DNA of 27,794 nucleotides from JAAYCI01 sp964370195 (GCA_964370195.1 CAYJIH010000026.1:1-27794), one strand, 5' to 3'; positions 15,606 to 24,696 are shown, numbered from the stretch's first letter. A program made the numbers and translations. Notes: generated by a model not told the origin, from the letters alone.

Positions 15606-16909
15606 TCTACAAACCTCCTCACAATTTTCTCATTGTTTCTAAAGAATAGATGGGGAAACCCGGCCAATATCTTTCCCTCACTGCGCATACAGGGCCAATT
15701 TCTTTCTGAAATTGGTTTTTTTGCGATGCATAATGCGCCGTTGTTTGTGCTGTCCCAATGGTGAAACTCATGCCCTTTGATGTGCTCTCCTTTTTTGATA
15801 AAAGCGCTGTCTTCTTGTGCCTGTAGCTCCACATAGCCAAAGCGCACCAAACGGCCGATTTGCATGCTACTTCCCCTCAGGGCACCCACCATTTTTTCGC
15901 CCGTAATATCCTCTAGCAAATACATAAATCCACCGCACTCTGCCAAAATGGGCACCCCGTTTTGGGCGGCTTCTCTAACGCACTCGAGCATGCTTGTGTT
16001 GCTTGCCAGTTGTTTTGTATACAGCTCTGGATAGCCGCCGCCAATATAAATGCAGGAGGTGTTTTCCGGCAAATTTTCATCCTTTAGTGGGCTGAAAGTG
16101 CGCACTTCGCAGCCAAGTTCTCTCAGCAAGTCTAAATTGTCTTTGTAGTAAAAACAAAAGGCCTCGTCTTTTGCCACAGCCACCACTTTGCCCTTGCCTA
16201 TTTTGGAAGGCAGCGCAACCTTGCCGCAAAGTTTTGGCGCGCTTGCCGCCATTTGCAAAATCGCCTCTATGTCTACGGTTTCTTCTAGTGTTTGCGCCAA
16301 AAACGCCAGCTTTTGCTCTATATCCTCCACCTCATCTGCGGTTACAAGCCCAAGATGGCGGCTTTCTAAAGAGATTTCTGCAAGCTCGGGCAGATACCCC
16401 AGCACCGGCACGCACTGCTCTTCAATCACCGGTTTCAGCAGTTCATACAAACCCCGCGAACACTTGTTTAAAATCACGCCACAAATGTTGCTGTCTTTTC
16501 GAAAATCCATAAAGCCCCGAATTAAAGCCACCACCGAAAGAGACTGCCCTTTGGGGCTTACCACCAAAATCACCGGGGTTTTTGTGGCGGCTGCCAAATG
16601 ATAACTGCTCGCACGATCTGTTGTGCCGGCTATGCCGTCGTAGTAGCCCATCACACCTTCTATCACCGAAAGCTCTGTTTGGTTTTGGCAAAAAAAACCA
16701 ACTGCCTCCTCCTCTGTTTGAAAAAACAAGTCCAAATTCATCGAGGGGATGCCAATTACCTTGCTGTGAAACATCGGATCGATATAATCGGGGCCACACT
16801 TAAAAGAACTCAGCTCCAGTTTACGATTTTTCAAAGCCTGCAAAAGCCCGCAGGTGAGGGTGGTTTTTCCTGTGGCGCTGGACGGCGCGGCAATCATCAC
16901 TCGGTTCAT
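15593..16909 (-). CDS. cbiA: Cobyrinate a,c-diamide synthase
   Basis: CbiA amidates the a and c carboxylates of cobyrinate using glutamine and ATP. The 438-residue product has the P-loop APSSATGKTT at 8-17, KCGPDYIDPMFH at 37-48 and EGVMGYYDG at 84-92 in the ATPase domain. The C-terminal amidotransferase domain has GGGYPELY and the nucleophile Cys325 in ILAECGGFMYL. The ATG at 16909 overlaps the cbiET stop by four bases with GGAG 10 bases upstream; a longer in-frame start inside cbiET has no such support. It is the first amidation step, followed by adenosylation by CobO and by CobQ. Confidence 0.96.
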   Translation of the reverse strand: MNRVMIAAPSSATGKTTLTCGLLQALKNRKLELSSFKCGPDYIDPMFHSKVIGIPSMNLDLFFQTEEEAVGFFCQNQTELSVIEGVMGYYDGIAGTTDRASSYHLAAATKTPVILVVSPKGQSLSVVALIRGFMDFRKDSNICGVILNKCSRGLYELLKPVIEEQCVPVLGYLPELAEISLESRHLGLVTADEVEDIEQKLAFLAQTLEETVDIEAILQMAASAPKLCGKVALPSKIGKGKVVAVAKDEAFCFYYKDNLDLLRELGCEVRTFSPLKDENLPENTSCIYIGGGYPELYTKQLASNTSMLECVREAAQNGVPILAECGGFMYLLEDITGEKMVGALRGSSMQIGRLVRFGYVELQAQEDSAFIKKGEHIKGHEFHHWDSTNNGALCIAKKPISERNWPCMRSEGKILAGFPHLFFRNNEKIVRRFVECGK

Positions 16910-18084
16910 TGGCTCAGGTCTCCGTATAGTATCCAAATTGGGTTTTCTGCCGTCATCATGTTGTAGTTCCCCACATTTTTACCTCGGTTTGCCGCCAATT
17001 GCAAAACGGACGGTGTACAATAACGCGAAAGTTCACGGATAGCCTCGCCCAAAGTTTCAAGGGCGATGGCGGTAATCACCACACGCAGTTTTTGGTTTTT
17101 CTGCACAAGGCAGGCCAAAATTTCGGCCATATTGCCCCGTGTGCCGCCAATAAAGGCCGCATCCGGTGGCGGCAAGTCCAAAAGTGCCTGCGGCGCCATA
17201 CCACTGATGATTTCCATGTTATAAACTTTGAATTTTTCTCGATTTTCCGCCATTAAAGCAAGTGCGTCTTCCTTGCACTCCACCGCATACACCCGCGCAC
17301 ACTGCCTTGCCATCTCCACAGACACCGAGCCCGTGCCGCCGCCCACGTCATAGACGATGTCCGTACTTTTTAGTTGCAACTTCGAAAGCGCCACACTTCT
17401 CACTTCTTGCTTTGTCATCGGTGTTTTGCCGCGGATAAACACACTGTCATCCAGCCCATGCACACGGTTTTCTTCCTCGGCATCAGGGTTGTCCACAATC
17501 ACGGCGGAAAGAGCATGAAACTCTTGTTTTGCAAGCGTTTCTGCCGTGCCCTGTGTCAGTTGCTCTTCTGGATAAGACAAGCATTCACCCACACTTACCT
17601 GTAGCTGTGAAAGCCCCGATTTCACCAGTTGCTTACAGATATAGGCCGGTGTGCAGGTGGCATCCGTGAGAAAAAAACACTCTTTGTTTCTCAAAACCAA
17701 TGCCACCACATCCGCTTTGCGCCCATGCAAGCTCACCAGTTTCATGTCTTGCCACGACCTTGCCAGCTTTGCACATAGATATTGCACGGTGCTGATGCCG
17801 CAAATGCAGTGTAACTCCACGTCTGAAAGCAATTCCCTAAGCTGTTTTGCCCCGCTGTAAAAGCCCACATCTCCGCTAAACACAACAGCCACCGTCTCAT
17901 ATTGTTTTTGCAAAATCGCCTCGGCAATGTCTTTTGCCAAAACGGCCTCTATTTTCTCGGCGTTCGATTGCACCGCGTCTAGCATCCGCTTTGCGCCTAT
18001 TATGCATTGCGCGCTTTGAATGGCTTTCTTCGCCTCACCGGTAAGGGTGTTCCCCATGCCGATGCCCACTAAATAGACTTTCAT
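16906..18084 (-). CDS. cbiET: Fused cobalt-precorrin-7 C5-methyltransferase / cobalt-precorrin-6B C15-methyltransferase (decarboxylating)
   Basis: This bifunctional protein (392 residues) methylates C15 with loss of the C12 acetate carboxyl (CbiT) and methylates C5 (CbiE), giving cobalt-precorrin-8. CbiE spans about residues 1-200, starting MKVYLVGIGMGNTLTGEA. CbiT spans about 205-392, with the SAM-binding loop YDVGGGTGSVSVEMA near 245-259 and DAAFIGGTRGNM near 308-319. The fusion is the same as CobL and is common in Firmicutes. I chose the ATG at 18084, which overlaps the cbiJ stop (ATGA) and lies 7 bases from GGAGG. An ATG two codons upstream is only one base from that site. Confidence 0.95.
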   Translation of the reverse strand: MKVYLVGIGMGNTLTGEAKKAIQSAQCIIGAKRMLDAVQSNAEKIEAVLAKDIAEAILQKQYETVAVVFSGDVGFYSGAKQLRELLSDVELHCICGISTVQYLCAKLARSWQDMKLVSLHGRKADVVALVLRNKECFFLTDATCTPAYICKQLVKSGLSQLQVSVGECLSYPEEQLTQGTAETLAKQEFHALSAVIVDNPDAEEENRVHGLDDSVFIRGKTPMTKQEVRSVALSKLQLKSTDIVYDVGGGTGSVSVEMARQCARVYAVECKEDALALMAENREKFKVYNMEIISGMAPQALLDLPPPDAAFIGGTRGNMAEILACLVQKNQKLRVVITAIALETLGEAIRELSRYCTPSVLQLAANRGKNVGNYNMMTAENPIWILYGDLSQ

Positions 18085-18812
18085 GCCCATGCCTCCAACA
18101 TCCGCACCACCTCGTCTAGGCTGTGCCCTTCTTCACTCGGGCGAGAAATCAACACCACTTTCGCCCCCACTTCTTGCGCCGCTGCTAATTTTTCTGCAAA
18201 ACCGCCCTCTTTGCCGCCATCTTTTGTCACCAAAATCTCAATGTCAAACTGCCGTAGCAAGGCCACATTCAGCTCTTTTTGAAATGGCCCTTGCATCGCA
18301 ATGATGTGGGCAGTGCGGTATCCGAGCGCTGCTGCTCTTTCCACAGACTCTTTCGTGGGCAACACACGCACAAACAAACGCTCGCTGTAACCGGGTACCT
18401 CTGTAAATACATCCAGCTCTTTGCTTCCCGTTGTGAGCAGCACCCTGCCGGGTAAATCCCGCAAATACTGTGCGCATTCTCTTGCCGAATCCACACGCAC
18501 ACAGCCTTCTGCCATGCTTTCTTGCCGCAGCAAACGCACACACCGTGTTCCCGTGTTTTCACAGCTCTTTTTTATGTTGCAAGACACCTCTTTTGCGTAA
18601 GGATGCGTTGCATCCACCACAATGTCTATGTGATGCTTCAAAAGATACACCTGCATTTCTTCGGCACTCATTCTGCCGCATTGCGCCCCGTCTTTAGCCA
18701 ACTCACAGCCATATTCCGTGGCCACGCGCAAGGTGAGCGCATAACGTTCTCGAAAACGCTCAGCAAGCTGTCGGCCTTCGGTGGTGCCGGCAAAAATGAG
18801 CAATTTTTTCAT
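18081..18812 (-). CDS. cbiJ: Cobalt-precorrin-6A reductase
   Basis: CbiJ reduces cobalt-precorrin-6A to 6B with a nicotinamide cofactor. The 243-residue product has the family start LLIFAGTTEGRQLAE, the central VDATHPYAKEVSCNI near residues 66-80, LTTGSKELD and MQGPFQKELNVAL, and the C-terminal VTKDGGKEGGFAEKL. These are the usual CbiJ/CobK hallmarks. It is flanked by cbiH and cbiET with four-base overlaps on both sides, so it is co-translated with the enzymes before and after it in the path. No irregularities seen. Confidence 0.95.
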   Translation of the reverse strand: MKKLLIFAGTTEGRQLAERFRERYALTLRVATEYGCELAKDGAQCGRMSAEEMQVYLLKHHIDIVVDATHPYAKEVSCNIKKSCENTGTRCVRLLRQESMAEGCVRVDSARECAQYLRDLPGRVLLTTGSKELDVFTEVPGYSERLFVRVLPTKESVERAAALGYRTAHIIAMQGPFQKELNVALLRQFDIEILVTKDGGKEGGFAEKLAAAQEVGAKVVLISRPSEEGHSLDEVVRMLEAWA

Positions 18813-19540
18813 AGTTTATAGCCCCTGTCCGTCACCATTTTCCCTTGCAGCTCATGTGTTGCCTCACAGCCGATAAACACCGTAGTGAACATATCCACTT
18901 TGGTCTCTCTAAGCTGTTCCAGTGTCACCAAGTGGCTTTCTTCCCCTTCTCGGCCAATGTGCCGCACATAGCCACACAGGGTTTTGGGGCTTTTGTATCG
19001 CAAAAGAATATCGCACGCTTTTTGCAAATAGTCCCCACGCTTTTTGCTCGATGGATTGTACAAACACACTGCAAAATCACCCATTGCCGCACATTCCAAG
19101 CGTTTTTCTATTTTTTCCCATGGGGTAAGCAAATCACTGAGCGAAATGACGGCAAAATCCCCCGTAAGCGGTGCGCCCAAAACGGCGCCACCACTCAAGG
19201 CCGCTGTCACGCCGGCCACCACCTCGATTTGCACCTGTGGATAGGCTTCTGCCAGCTGATACACAAGCCCCGCCATGCCATACACCACCGCGTCCCCACT
19301 GCACACCATGGCAACGGTTTTCCCCTGCTCTGCCTCTTGCAAAGCCATTTCACAGCGGTCTGCCTCTTTTTTCATCGGCGTGCTAAGCACTTTTCGCCCT
19401 GTGTGATAAGACTTTACAAGCTCCACATACACAGTGTAGCCCACAATAACTTCACTTTCTTCCAGCGCCGCCTTCGCTTTGCCCGTCATATAGATTTCGT
19501 CACCGGGGCCAATGCCCACAACATACAATTTCTTGCTCAT
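18809..19540 (-). CDS. cbiH: Cobalt-precorrin-3 C17-methyltransferase
   Basis: CbiH methylates C17 of cobalt-precorrin-3 with ring contraction, giving cobalt-precorrin-4. The 243-residue product is of the tetrapyrrole methylase family: VVGIGPGDEIYMTGKA at the N-terminus, VCSGDAVVYGMAG near 79-91, VVAGVTAALSGGA and the CLYNPSSKKRGDYL motif specific to the CobJ/CbiH group. The N-terminus lacks an extra Fe-S or nitrite-reductase-like extension found in some fused forms. It starts 10 bases after cbiG with AAAGGGG as ribosome binding site and overlaps cbiJ by four bases. Confidence 0.95.
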   Translation of the reverse strand: MSKKLYVVGIGPGDEIYMTGKAKAALEESEVIVGYTVYVELVKSYHTGRKVLSTPMKKEADRCEMALQEAEQGKTVAMVCSGDAVVYGMAGLVYQLAEAYPQVQIEVVAGVTAALSGGAVLGAPLTGDFAVISLSDLLTPWEKIEKRLECAAMGDFAVCLYNPSSKKRGDYLQKACDILLRYKSPKTLCGYVRHIGREGEESHLVTLEQLRETKVDMFTTVFIGCEATHELQGKMVTDRGYKL

Positions 19541-19550
19541 GCTATCCCCT

Positions 19551-20522
19551 TTACTCGAAATTCAATTCCAACACTTTTTGCCCAACCGCCATGGTTACGC
19601 CATTTTTCGATATTTTAGGCAGATGAACACGCCCTGTCATACGCGCGGCACTGCGCTCGCAGACATTGTCCACCCCCGTGGTTTGTTTGACGAAAGCAGA
19701 GGCTGTGAATGCCCCCGGCACCGCTTGCAGTTCTGCGGCCGAAAAGGTGTAAAAAGCCAGCGCATGTTTTTTACAAAATGCCAAAATCCCCGGCTCATCT
19801 TTTTTGAGGTCAATGCTCGCCACCGCATAAAAAGCATCTTTGCAAACAAGCTTACAAACGTCTGAAAACAGTGTCTCAATGTCTTCAAGGCGGCTTCCTT
19901 TTCTGCACCCAAGGCCCAAAACACAACACTTCGGAACCAAATGCAACTTGTCTTGCCCTTTTTTCATATCACTTCCGATATAGATTTCCCCGGGCTTTGC
20001 CAGGTAAAGCCCTTGCGGCAAGGCGGCTTCTTTTGCCTCATCCGTTTCCAGTGCCACGCACTCGTTCCCCAATAACTTCGAGGAAACCCCTTTGATATGC
20101 CCGATATTTTTCACAGTCATGCCGTTTTTTGCCGCCCAATCATCCGCGGCAAACACCCCATGAATGTCCGTTGCCGTTGTGAGCACCGCCTGCGCGCCCA
20201 AAACTTCGGCGATGTACTGTGCCAAACGGTTTGCCCCACCAATATGACCGCTGAGCAAAGGAATGACAAATTGCCCCTTCTCATCCATCACAAGCACCGC
20301 AGGGTCTGTATCTTTCGAGCGGATATAGGGGGCGATGGCACGCACTGCGATACCCATAGCACCGATAAAAATCAGCCGTTCCCCTTTTTGGAAACAGTTT
20401 TCTACAAAACAGCGATACTGCCCACCGCGTCCATCAAAAGCGCTGAGGGAAACCCCGCATTTTTGCATTTTTTCTGCCAGCAACCGCCCGTTGTTTGTGA
20501 AATAAACCGCTTTACACTCCAT
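19551..20522 (-). CDS. cbiG: Cobalt-precorrin-5A hydrolase
   Basis: CbiG opens the delta-lactone of cobalt-precorrin-5A and releases acetaldehyde, giving 5B. The ATG at 20522 yields 323 residues, a normal length; longer in-frame starts lie inside cbiF. The central and N-terminal regions show FIGAMGIAVRAIAPYI, PLLSGHIGGANRLAQ and VLTTATDIHG, which are typical. The C-terminal domain has LGLGCRKGS near 220, SIDLKKDEPG and the CERSAA segment. It overlaps cbiF by 11 bases. The ribosome binding site is weak, suggesting dependence on translation of cbiF. Confidence 0.94.
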   Translation of the reverse strand: MECKAVYFTNNGRLLAEKMQKCGVSLSAFDGRGGQYRCFVENCFQKGERLIFIGAMGIAVRAIAPYIRSKDTDPAVLVMDEKGQFVIPLLSGHIGGANRLAQYIAEVLGAQAVLTTATDIHGVFAADDWAAKNGMTVKNIGHIKGVSSKLLGNECVALETDEAKEAALPQGLYLAKPGEIYIGSDMKKGQDKLHLVPKCCVLGLGCRKGSRLEDIETLFSDVCKLVCKDAFYAVASIDLKKDEPGILAFCKKHALAFYTFSAAELQAVPGAFTASAFVKQTTGVDNVCERSAARMTGRVHLPKISKNGVTMAVGQKVLELNFE

Positions 20523-21267
20523 CTGTTTGCGCCCGAAATTCAGTGCTGAAGCTCGGGTCATACAACTTCGAGCGTTCATACTCACTGTCTAAAAATCCGC
20601 CCACGGTGATGAGCGCCGTTTTGGTGATGCCATTTTCCTTTGCCGTTTTCGCCAAGGTGCCCACCGTGCAACGAAAAGTTTTTTCGTCCGGCCAAGTGGC
20701 CTTATACACAATTGCCGCAGGGCCGTCTTTTTCGTAGCCACCTTTGATCAAGGCGGTTTCCAGTTTTTCCAAAAGACCGGTGCTCAAAAAAATCACCATG
20801 GTGCTGCCATGCACGGCCAATTTTTCAATTTCCTCTTGCGGCGGCACCGGCGTTCTGCCCGCCATACGTGTGATGATGACAGTTTGGCTCACATTCGGCA
20901 AGGTGTATTCGGTTTTTAAGGCCGCGGCCGCACCGCAAAAACTCGAAACCCCCGGGGTATACGTATAGGGAATCTCCATTTCTTGCAAGGCATCCATCTG
21001 CTCGCGAATGGCGCCGTATAAACACGGGTCTCCCGTGTGCAAACGCACCAGCATCTTCCCCTTGTTTTCTTGCATCACCAAAAGCACTTCTTCCAAAGTC
21101 ATCTTCGCACTGTCATAAATTTCGCAGCCCTCCTTCGCCATCTCCAAAAGCTCCGGATTGACAAGACTGCCCGCATAAATGATGATATCGGCTTCTGCCA
21201 AAAGTTTTGCGCCCCGAAGGGTTATCAAATCGGCCGCGCCACTGCCTGCTCCCACAAAATGCACCAT
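20512..21267 (-). CDS. cbiF: Cobalt-precorrin-4 C11-methyltransferase
   Basis: CbiF methylates C11 of cobalt-precorrin-4 to give cobalt-precorrin-5A. The 251-residue product has the methylase start VHFVGAGSGAADLITLRG, YAGSLVNPELL, the RLHTGDPCLYGAIREQ motif and YTPGVSSFCGAAAAL, which separates CobM/CbiF from the other methylases. A GGGAG ribosome binding site lies 8 bases before the ATG, and three bases separate it from cbiL. The GTPVPPQE-like segment (GRTPVPPQEE) near 140-150 is also characteristic. Confidence 0.96.
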   Translation of the reverse strand: MVHFVGAGSGAADLITLRGAKLLAEADIIIYAGSLVNPELLEMAKEGCEIYDSAKMTLEEVLLVMQENKGKMLVRLHTGDPCLYGAIREQMDALQEMEIPYTYTPGVSSFCGAAAALKTEYTLPNVSQTVIITRMAGRTPVPPQEEIEKLAVHGSTMVIFLSTGLLEKLETALIKGGYEKDGPAAIVYKATWPDEKTFRCTVGTLAKTAKENGITKTALITVGGFLDSEYERSKLYDPSFSTEFRAQTDGV

Positions 21268-21270
21268 GCT

Positions 21271-21960
21271 TTATTCTCCCCTCACCACGATGGTGGCAAA
21301 ATAGCCCATATCGTCTTTGGCCTCATCCAGCGAAACACAAATCGTCTCGCTGGGAAGCCCACAATCGCTTATTAGGCTGGCCTTTTCGTAAAGACCTGCC
21401 TTTTTCAGTTCCTGTTTCACTTCTCCCAGCCCTTTGCCTGCCTTCATCAAAACTTTAGAGCCGCGAAGATGCAAAGCTTCCTCGGTGCACCCATGGCTTG
21501 CCGGGATGATATGAAGTGGCTCGTTCATGCTCGTCAGGCTCACTTTCAGCTTTGCCGCAATGGCACAAAACGAAGTGACACCCGGCACCACCTCTGCCTC
21601 ATACCCCATCTCTTCCAGCAATTTCAAAATATAGCTAAAGGTGGAGAACAAAGAAGCATCCCCCAAATTTAGCATCGCCACGTCTTTGTCTTCGTCCAGT
21701 TTTGCGGCAATCAATTTCGCCAGTTCCACATGACGCGCATGTTGCGCCTCTTTGTCACGTGTCATAAGAAATTCCAAAGGCAAAATTTCCTTGTCGTCCA
21801 TATTCACGGTACCCTTTGCAATGTTGAAAGCCAACATGTTTTCCCCTTTGGTGGCAGGGCTTGCCACCACCGGGCAGGCTTCTATCACGCGCACTGCCTT
21901 TAAAGTCAACAATTCCGAATCACCGGGCCCCACGCTGACCCCATAAAATTTACCGCTCAT
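21271..21960 (-). CDS. cbiL: Cobalt-precorrin-2 C20-methyltransferase
   Basis: CbiL methylates C20 of cobalt-sirohydrochlorin (cobalt-factor II/precorrin-2), the first step after cobalt insertion. The 229-residue product begins FYGVSVGPGDSELLTLKA, with VASPATKGENMLA near 32-44, LNLGDASLFSTFSYIL near 96-111 and VVPGVTSFCAIAA, all typical of CobI/CbiL. The ATG overlaps the cbiD stop by 11 bases. CbiL takes its substrate from the CbiK domain encoded two genes upstream. Confidence 0.96.
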   Translation of the reverse strand: MSGKFYGVSVGPGDSELLTLKAVRVIEACPVVASPATKGENMLAFNIAKGTVNMDDKEILPLEFLMTRDKEAQHARHVELAKLIAAKLDEDKDVAMLNLGDASLFSTFSYILKLLEEMGYEAEVVPGVTSFCAIAAKLKVSLTSMNEPLHIIPASHGCTEEALHLRGSKVLMKAGKGLGEVKQELKKAGLYEKASLISDCGLPSETICVSLDEAKDDMGYFATIVVRGE

Positions 21961-23080
21961 ACTGCGCCCTCTCCTCTATCAAAATCTGCCCGATCTCTGT
22001 GGTGCCAATGAGCCCATGCACATTGCTAAACGCCACCGCACCCACACGCATGGCACTGCGTCTGCTTAAGTGAAACTGAATTTTTTCCAGTAGGGTTTTC
22101 ACCACCGGCTCATACATGCCTTCCTGCTTCAAAATCTCCAGGCTGCTATCCACAGCCACGCTTTCCATAATTTTTTTCACACAGGCCGGGGATGCCCCAG
22201 CCAAAGCAGCATGGGCCGCCAAAATTTCCGCACGGCCGTCTGCAAAACGCGAATGGGTGTTCATAATGCCCGCGGCCAGCTTTACCACCTTGCCGATATG
22301 CCCCACAAGCAACACACTTTCCACACCCTTTTCCGCCGCCATATCCAAGCTGTCTCCAATGAAGTTGGAGCATTTGACAACCGGCAAAGGAGAAAGAGAT
22401 TTTTGGGTTTTAAGATAGTCTTCCCCATAATTCCCCGGTGTGAAAATCAACATTTTTTCTCCAAGTGCCGTCCACATGTTCAGCTCTACATCGATGCTCT
22501 GTTTCAAGGCTTCCACGCTCATGGGCTCCACAATGCCACTTGTTCCCAAAATGGAAATACCACCCACAATACCAAGGCTCGGGTTAAAGGTTTTTTCTGC
22601 TAAAGTTTCGCCGTTTTCCACCGAAACCACCACAGAAAACCCACCCTTATATCCCGCCTTTTGTGCCACTTCCAAAAGCTCTTTTTCTATCATCCGGCGC
22701 GGTACACTGTTGATGGCCGCTTGCCCCACGGCTTGGTCAAGCCCGGGTTTTGTCACCCGGCCCACACCGCTTCCGCCTTCAATACAGATGCCTTCCTGTA
22801 TCAGCGAAACCGTTGTGATGATGGCAGCACCATGCGTAACATCAATGTCATCCCCACCGTCTTTAAGAACACGGCACACGGCGTTTTCCGCCTGCAAGCA
22901 CAGCTCCACTTCTGCCATAATACGGCTGCCTTTGGGCACGGTGATACTCACTGAATCGGCGATTTCCCCCAAAAGAAGGGCGGTGGCACCGGCTTTAGCG
23001 CCCATGGCCGCGGCACTGCCCGTGGTGTAACCACAGCGCAAACGCGCCCCATTTTGCGTCACATATTGCTCAAAACTCAT
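21950..23080 (-). CDS. cbiD: Cobalt-precorrin-5B C1-methyltransferase
   Basis: CbiD methylates C1 of cobalt-precorrin-5B to form cobalt-precorrin-6A in the anaerobic pathway; its presence, with CbiG and without CobG, marks the oxygen-independent route. The 376-residue product has the hallmark LRCGYTTGSAAAMGAKAG near residues 14-31, DGGDDIDVTHGA near 77-88 and GGSGVGRVTKPGL near 101-113. Other family parts are LGTSGIVEPMS and LLVGHIGKVVKLAAGI. Length is standard. The ATG overlaps the cbiO-cbiK stop by four bases. Confidence 0.97.
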   Translation of the reverse strand: MSFEQYVTQNGARLRCGYTTGSAAAMGAKAGATALLLGEIADSVSITVPKGSRIMAEVELCLQAENAVCRVLKDGGDDIDVTHGAAIITTVSLIQEGICIEGGSGVGRVTKPGLDQAVGQAAINSVPRRMIEKELLEVAQKAGYKGGFSVVVSVENGETLAEKTFNPSLGIVGGISILGTSGIVEPMSVEALKQSIDVELNMWTALGEKMLIFTPGNYGEDYLKTQKSLSPLPVVKCSNFIGDSLDMAAEKGVESVLLVGHIGKVVKLAAGIMNTHSRFADGRAEILAAHAALAGASPACVKKIMESVAVDSSLEILKQEGMYEPVVKTLLEKIQFHLSRRSAMRVGAVAFSNVHGLIGTTEIGQILIEERAQYER

Positions 23081-24696
23081 AATGATACAACTTGCTTCAC
23101 ATGGTTTACATACATATCCAAAACACCCTGATAGGCCCCAAGACCTTTTAAAATGGTGCGCACTTCGATTCCCTCTTCTTCAAACATGGTCTGCCAGCTG
23201 TCTTCGTCACCTGCCATGTCGTTCAGTGCATGGTCGCCCGCCACAAGCATCAGTGGTGCCATCACGGCTTTTTTATACGCGCCACTGGCACATTTAAGCA
23301 CATCTTCACCACTCGGTGTGCCCTCCACCGTGCCCACAAACACATCTTTATAGCCACGTTCTTCAAAGTCCTTTTGAAGTTCTAAATAAACACGGTTCAC
23401 TTCATGCTCTGTTCCGTGCCCCATCAGCACCAAACATTCGTCATCTTGTTTTTCAATTTCTTTTGCCAGAATGTCCACAAGTTCTTTTCTGTCGCTTTCG
23501 CTTGCCAAAAGTGGCTGTCCAATTTTAACAGAGCGAAAGTGATGTTGCAAACCCTGCACCGCTTTTTGTAGTTTTTCATACTCGATGCCTGCAATGAGGT
23601 GTGTGGGCTGAACAATCAGCTCTTTAACGCCTTCCGAAGCCAGCTTCACCAGCGCTTGCTCCACCGTATCCACACAAATGCCTCTTCCAGCCAGTTTTTT
23701 GATAATCATACCACTGGTAAATGCACGCCGCAACACGTAATTTGGAAACTCTGTCTCTATTTTGTTTTCCACCGCTTCTATACTGGCCCTGGCCTTATCA
23801 TAGCTGGTGCCAAAGCTCACAACCAAAATCCCTTTCATGGGCGGCTTTCTCCGTTCTTCTAAATAATTATCGTAATGGAGCCATTTTTCAAACTCTTGCA
23901 GACCTCTTGGCAGGTGAAACGGCAAAGGGATTTGACCTTTTTTTGCCATCAAACACACTACCTCATATAAAATTGGACGACCGATGCCTGCTTTTTGAAT
24001 CACTTCTTCCTTGGCAAACACCTTGTCCGGCGCGCCTTCTGCCAAAACTTTTCCTGCATGAAACACAATCACCCGATCTGCCCAGCGCCATGCAAAATCA
24101 ATGTCGTGTGTGGAGACCACCAAGGTCTTTCCTTGCTCGCTCAGTCTATTTAATGTTTGTTCAAGCATATGGGTATTTTTCGGGTCTAGCGAAGCCGTAG
24201 GCTCATCAAACAAAAACACTTCACTATCCATCGCTATGATATCGGCAATGCTGACCCGTTTTTTTTCGCCCCCGCTCAAATTGTGTGGCGGCCGCTTTCG
24301 CAGGCTTTCCAGCTCCATATAAGTGATTGACTGTTCCACTTTTTCGTGCACAATTTCTTTGGAAATCCCCAAATTCATCGGCCCAAACGAAATTTCACTT
24401 TCCACTGTAGGCGCGATAATTTGATCGTCCGCATCTTGAAAGACAAGCCCCACTTTGCGCCTTAAGGCAAGCAACTCCTTGCGTTTGTAGCGAAGTGGCT
24501 TCCCAAGAAAAAGAACCTCTCCTTGGTTCGGTTTCAAAACCCCGTTACAACAAAGAAAAAATGTGGATTTTCCGGCCCCGTTGTTGCCAAGCACAGCCAC
24601 GCGCTCGGCCTTATCCAGTTTGAGGCTCACTCCATCCAATGCTGGCGTGCCGTTTTCGTAACAATAGGTCACGTTTTGCATTTCTAAAATAGGCAT
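23077..24696 (-). CDS. cbiO-cbiK: Fusion of cobalt-transport ATPase CbiO and anaerobic cobaltochelatase CbiK
   Basis: A single 539-codon frame joins two proteins that are normally separate. Residues 1 to about 280 are an ECF-type ABC ATPase: Walker A GNNGAGKST (37-45), Q-loop Gln87, signature LSGGEKKR (140-147), Walker B VFLFDEP (160-166) and H-loop His197. Residues 287-539 are CbiK, which inserts Co2+ into sirohydrochlorin: MKGILVVSFGTSYDKA starts the domain, and the metal-binding histidines are His427 (MGHGTEHE) and His489 (VAGDHALNDM). Relative to residue 287 they fall at 141 and 203, the same spacing as the two known CbiK histidines. The join is direct: ERRKPP then Met287, which looks like the start of a free CbiK; CGGAG lies 10 bases before that ATG. 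So CbiK may be made both fused and free. The gene overlaps cbiQ by 13 bases and cbiD by four. No signal peptide precedes the CbiK part, so it acts in the cytoplasm. Confidence 0.93.
   Translation of the reverse strand: MPILEMQNVTYCYENGTPALDGVSLKLDKAERVAVLGNNGAGKSTFFLCCNGVLKPNQGEVLFLGKPLRYKRKELLALRRKVGLVFQDADDQIIAPTVESEISFGPMNLGISKEIVHEKVEQSITYMELESLRKRPPHNLSGGEKKRVSIADIIAMDSEVFLFDEPTASLDPKNTHMLEQTLNRLSEQGKTLVVSTHDIDFAWRWADRVIVFHAGKVLAEGAPDKVFAKEEVIQKAGIGRPILYEVVCLMAKKGQIPLPFHLPRGLQEFEKWLHYDNYLEERRKPPMKGILVVSFGTSYDKARASIEAVENKIETEFPNYVLRRAFTSGMIIKKLAGRGICVDTVEQALVKLASEGVKELIVQPTHLIAGIEYEKLQKAVQGLQHHFRSVKIGQPLLASESDRKELVDILAKEIEKQDDECLVLMGHGTEHEVNRVYLELQKDFEERGYKDVFVGTVEGTPSGEDVLKCASGAYKKAVMAPLMLVAGDHALNDMAGDEDSWQTMFEEEGIEVRTILKGLGAYQGVLDMYVNHVKQVVSL

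Noticed and set aside
18845..19618. Plus-strand open frame of 257 codons opposite cbiH
   Set aside because: It is an antisense shadow of cbiH and the end of cbiG. Its translation is rich in His, Phe and Cys, as expected from complementing GC3-biased coding DNA, and no domain is visible.
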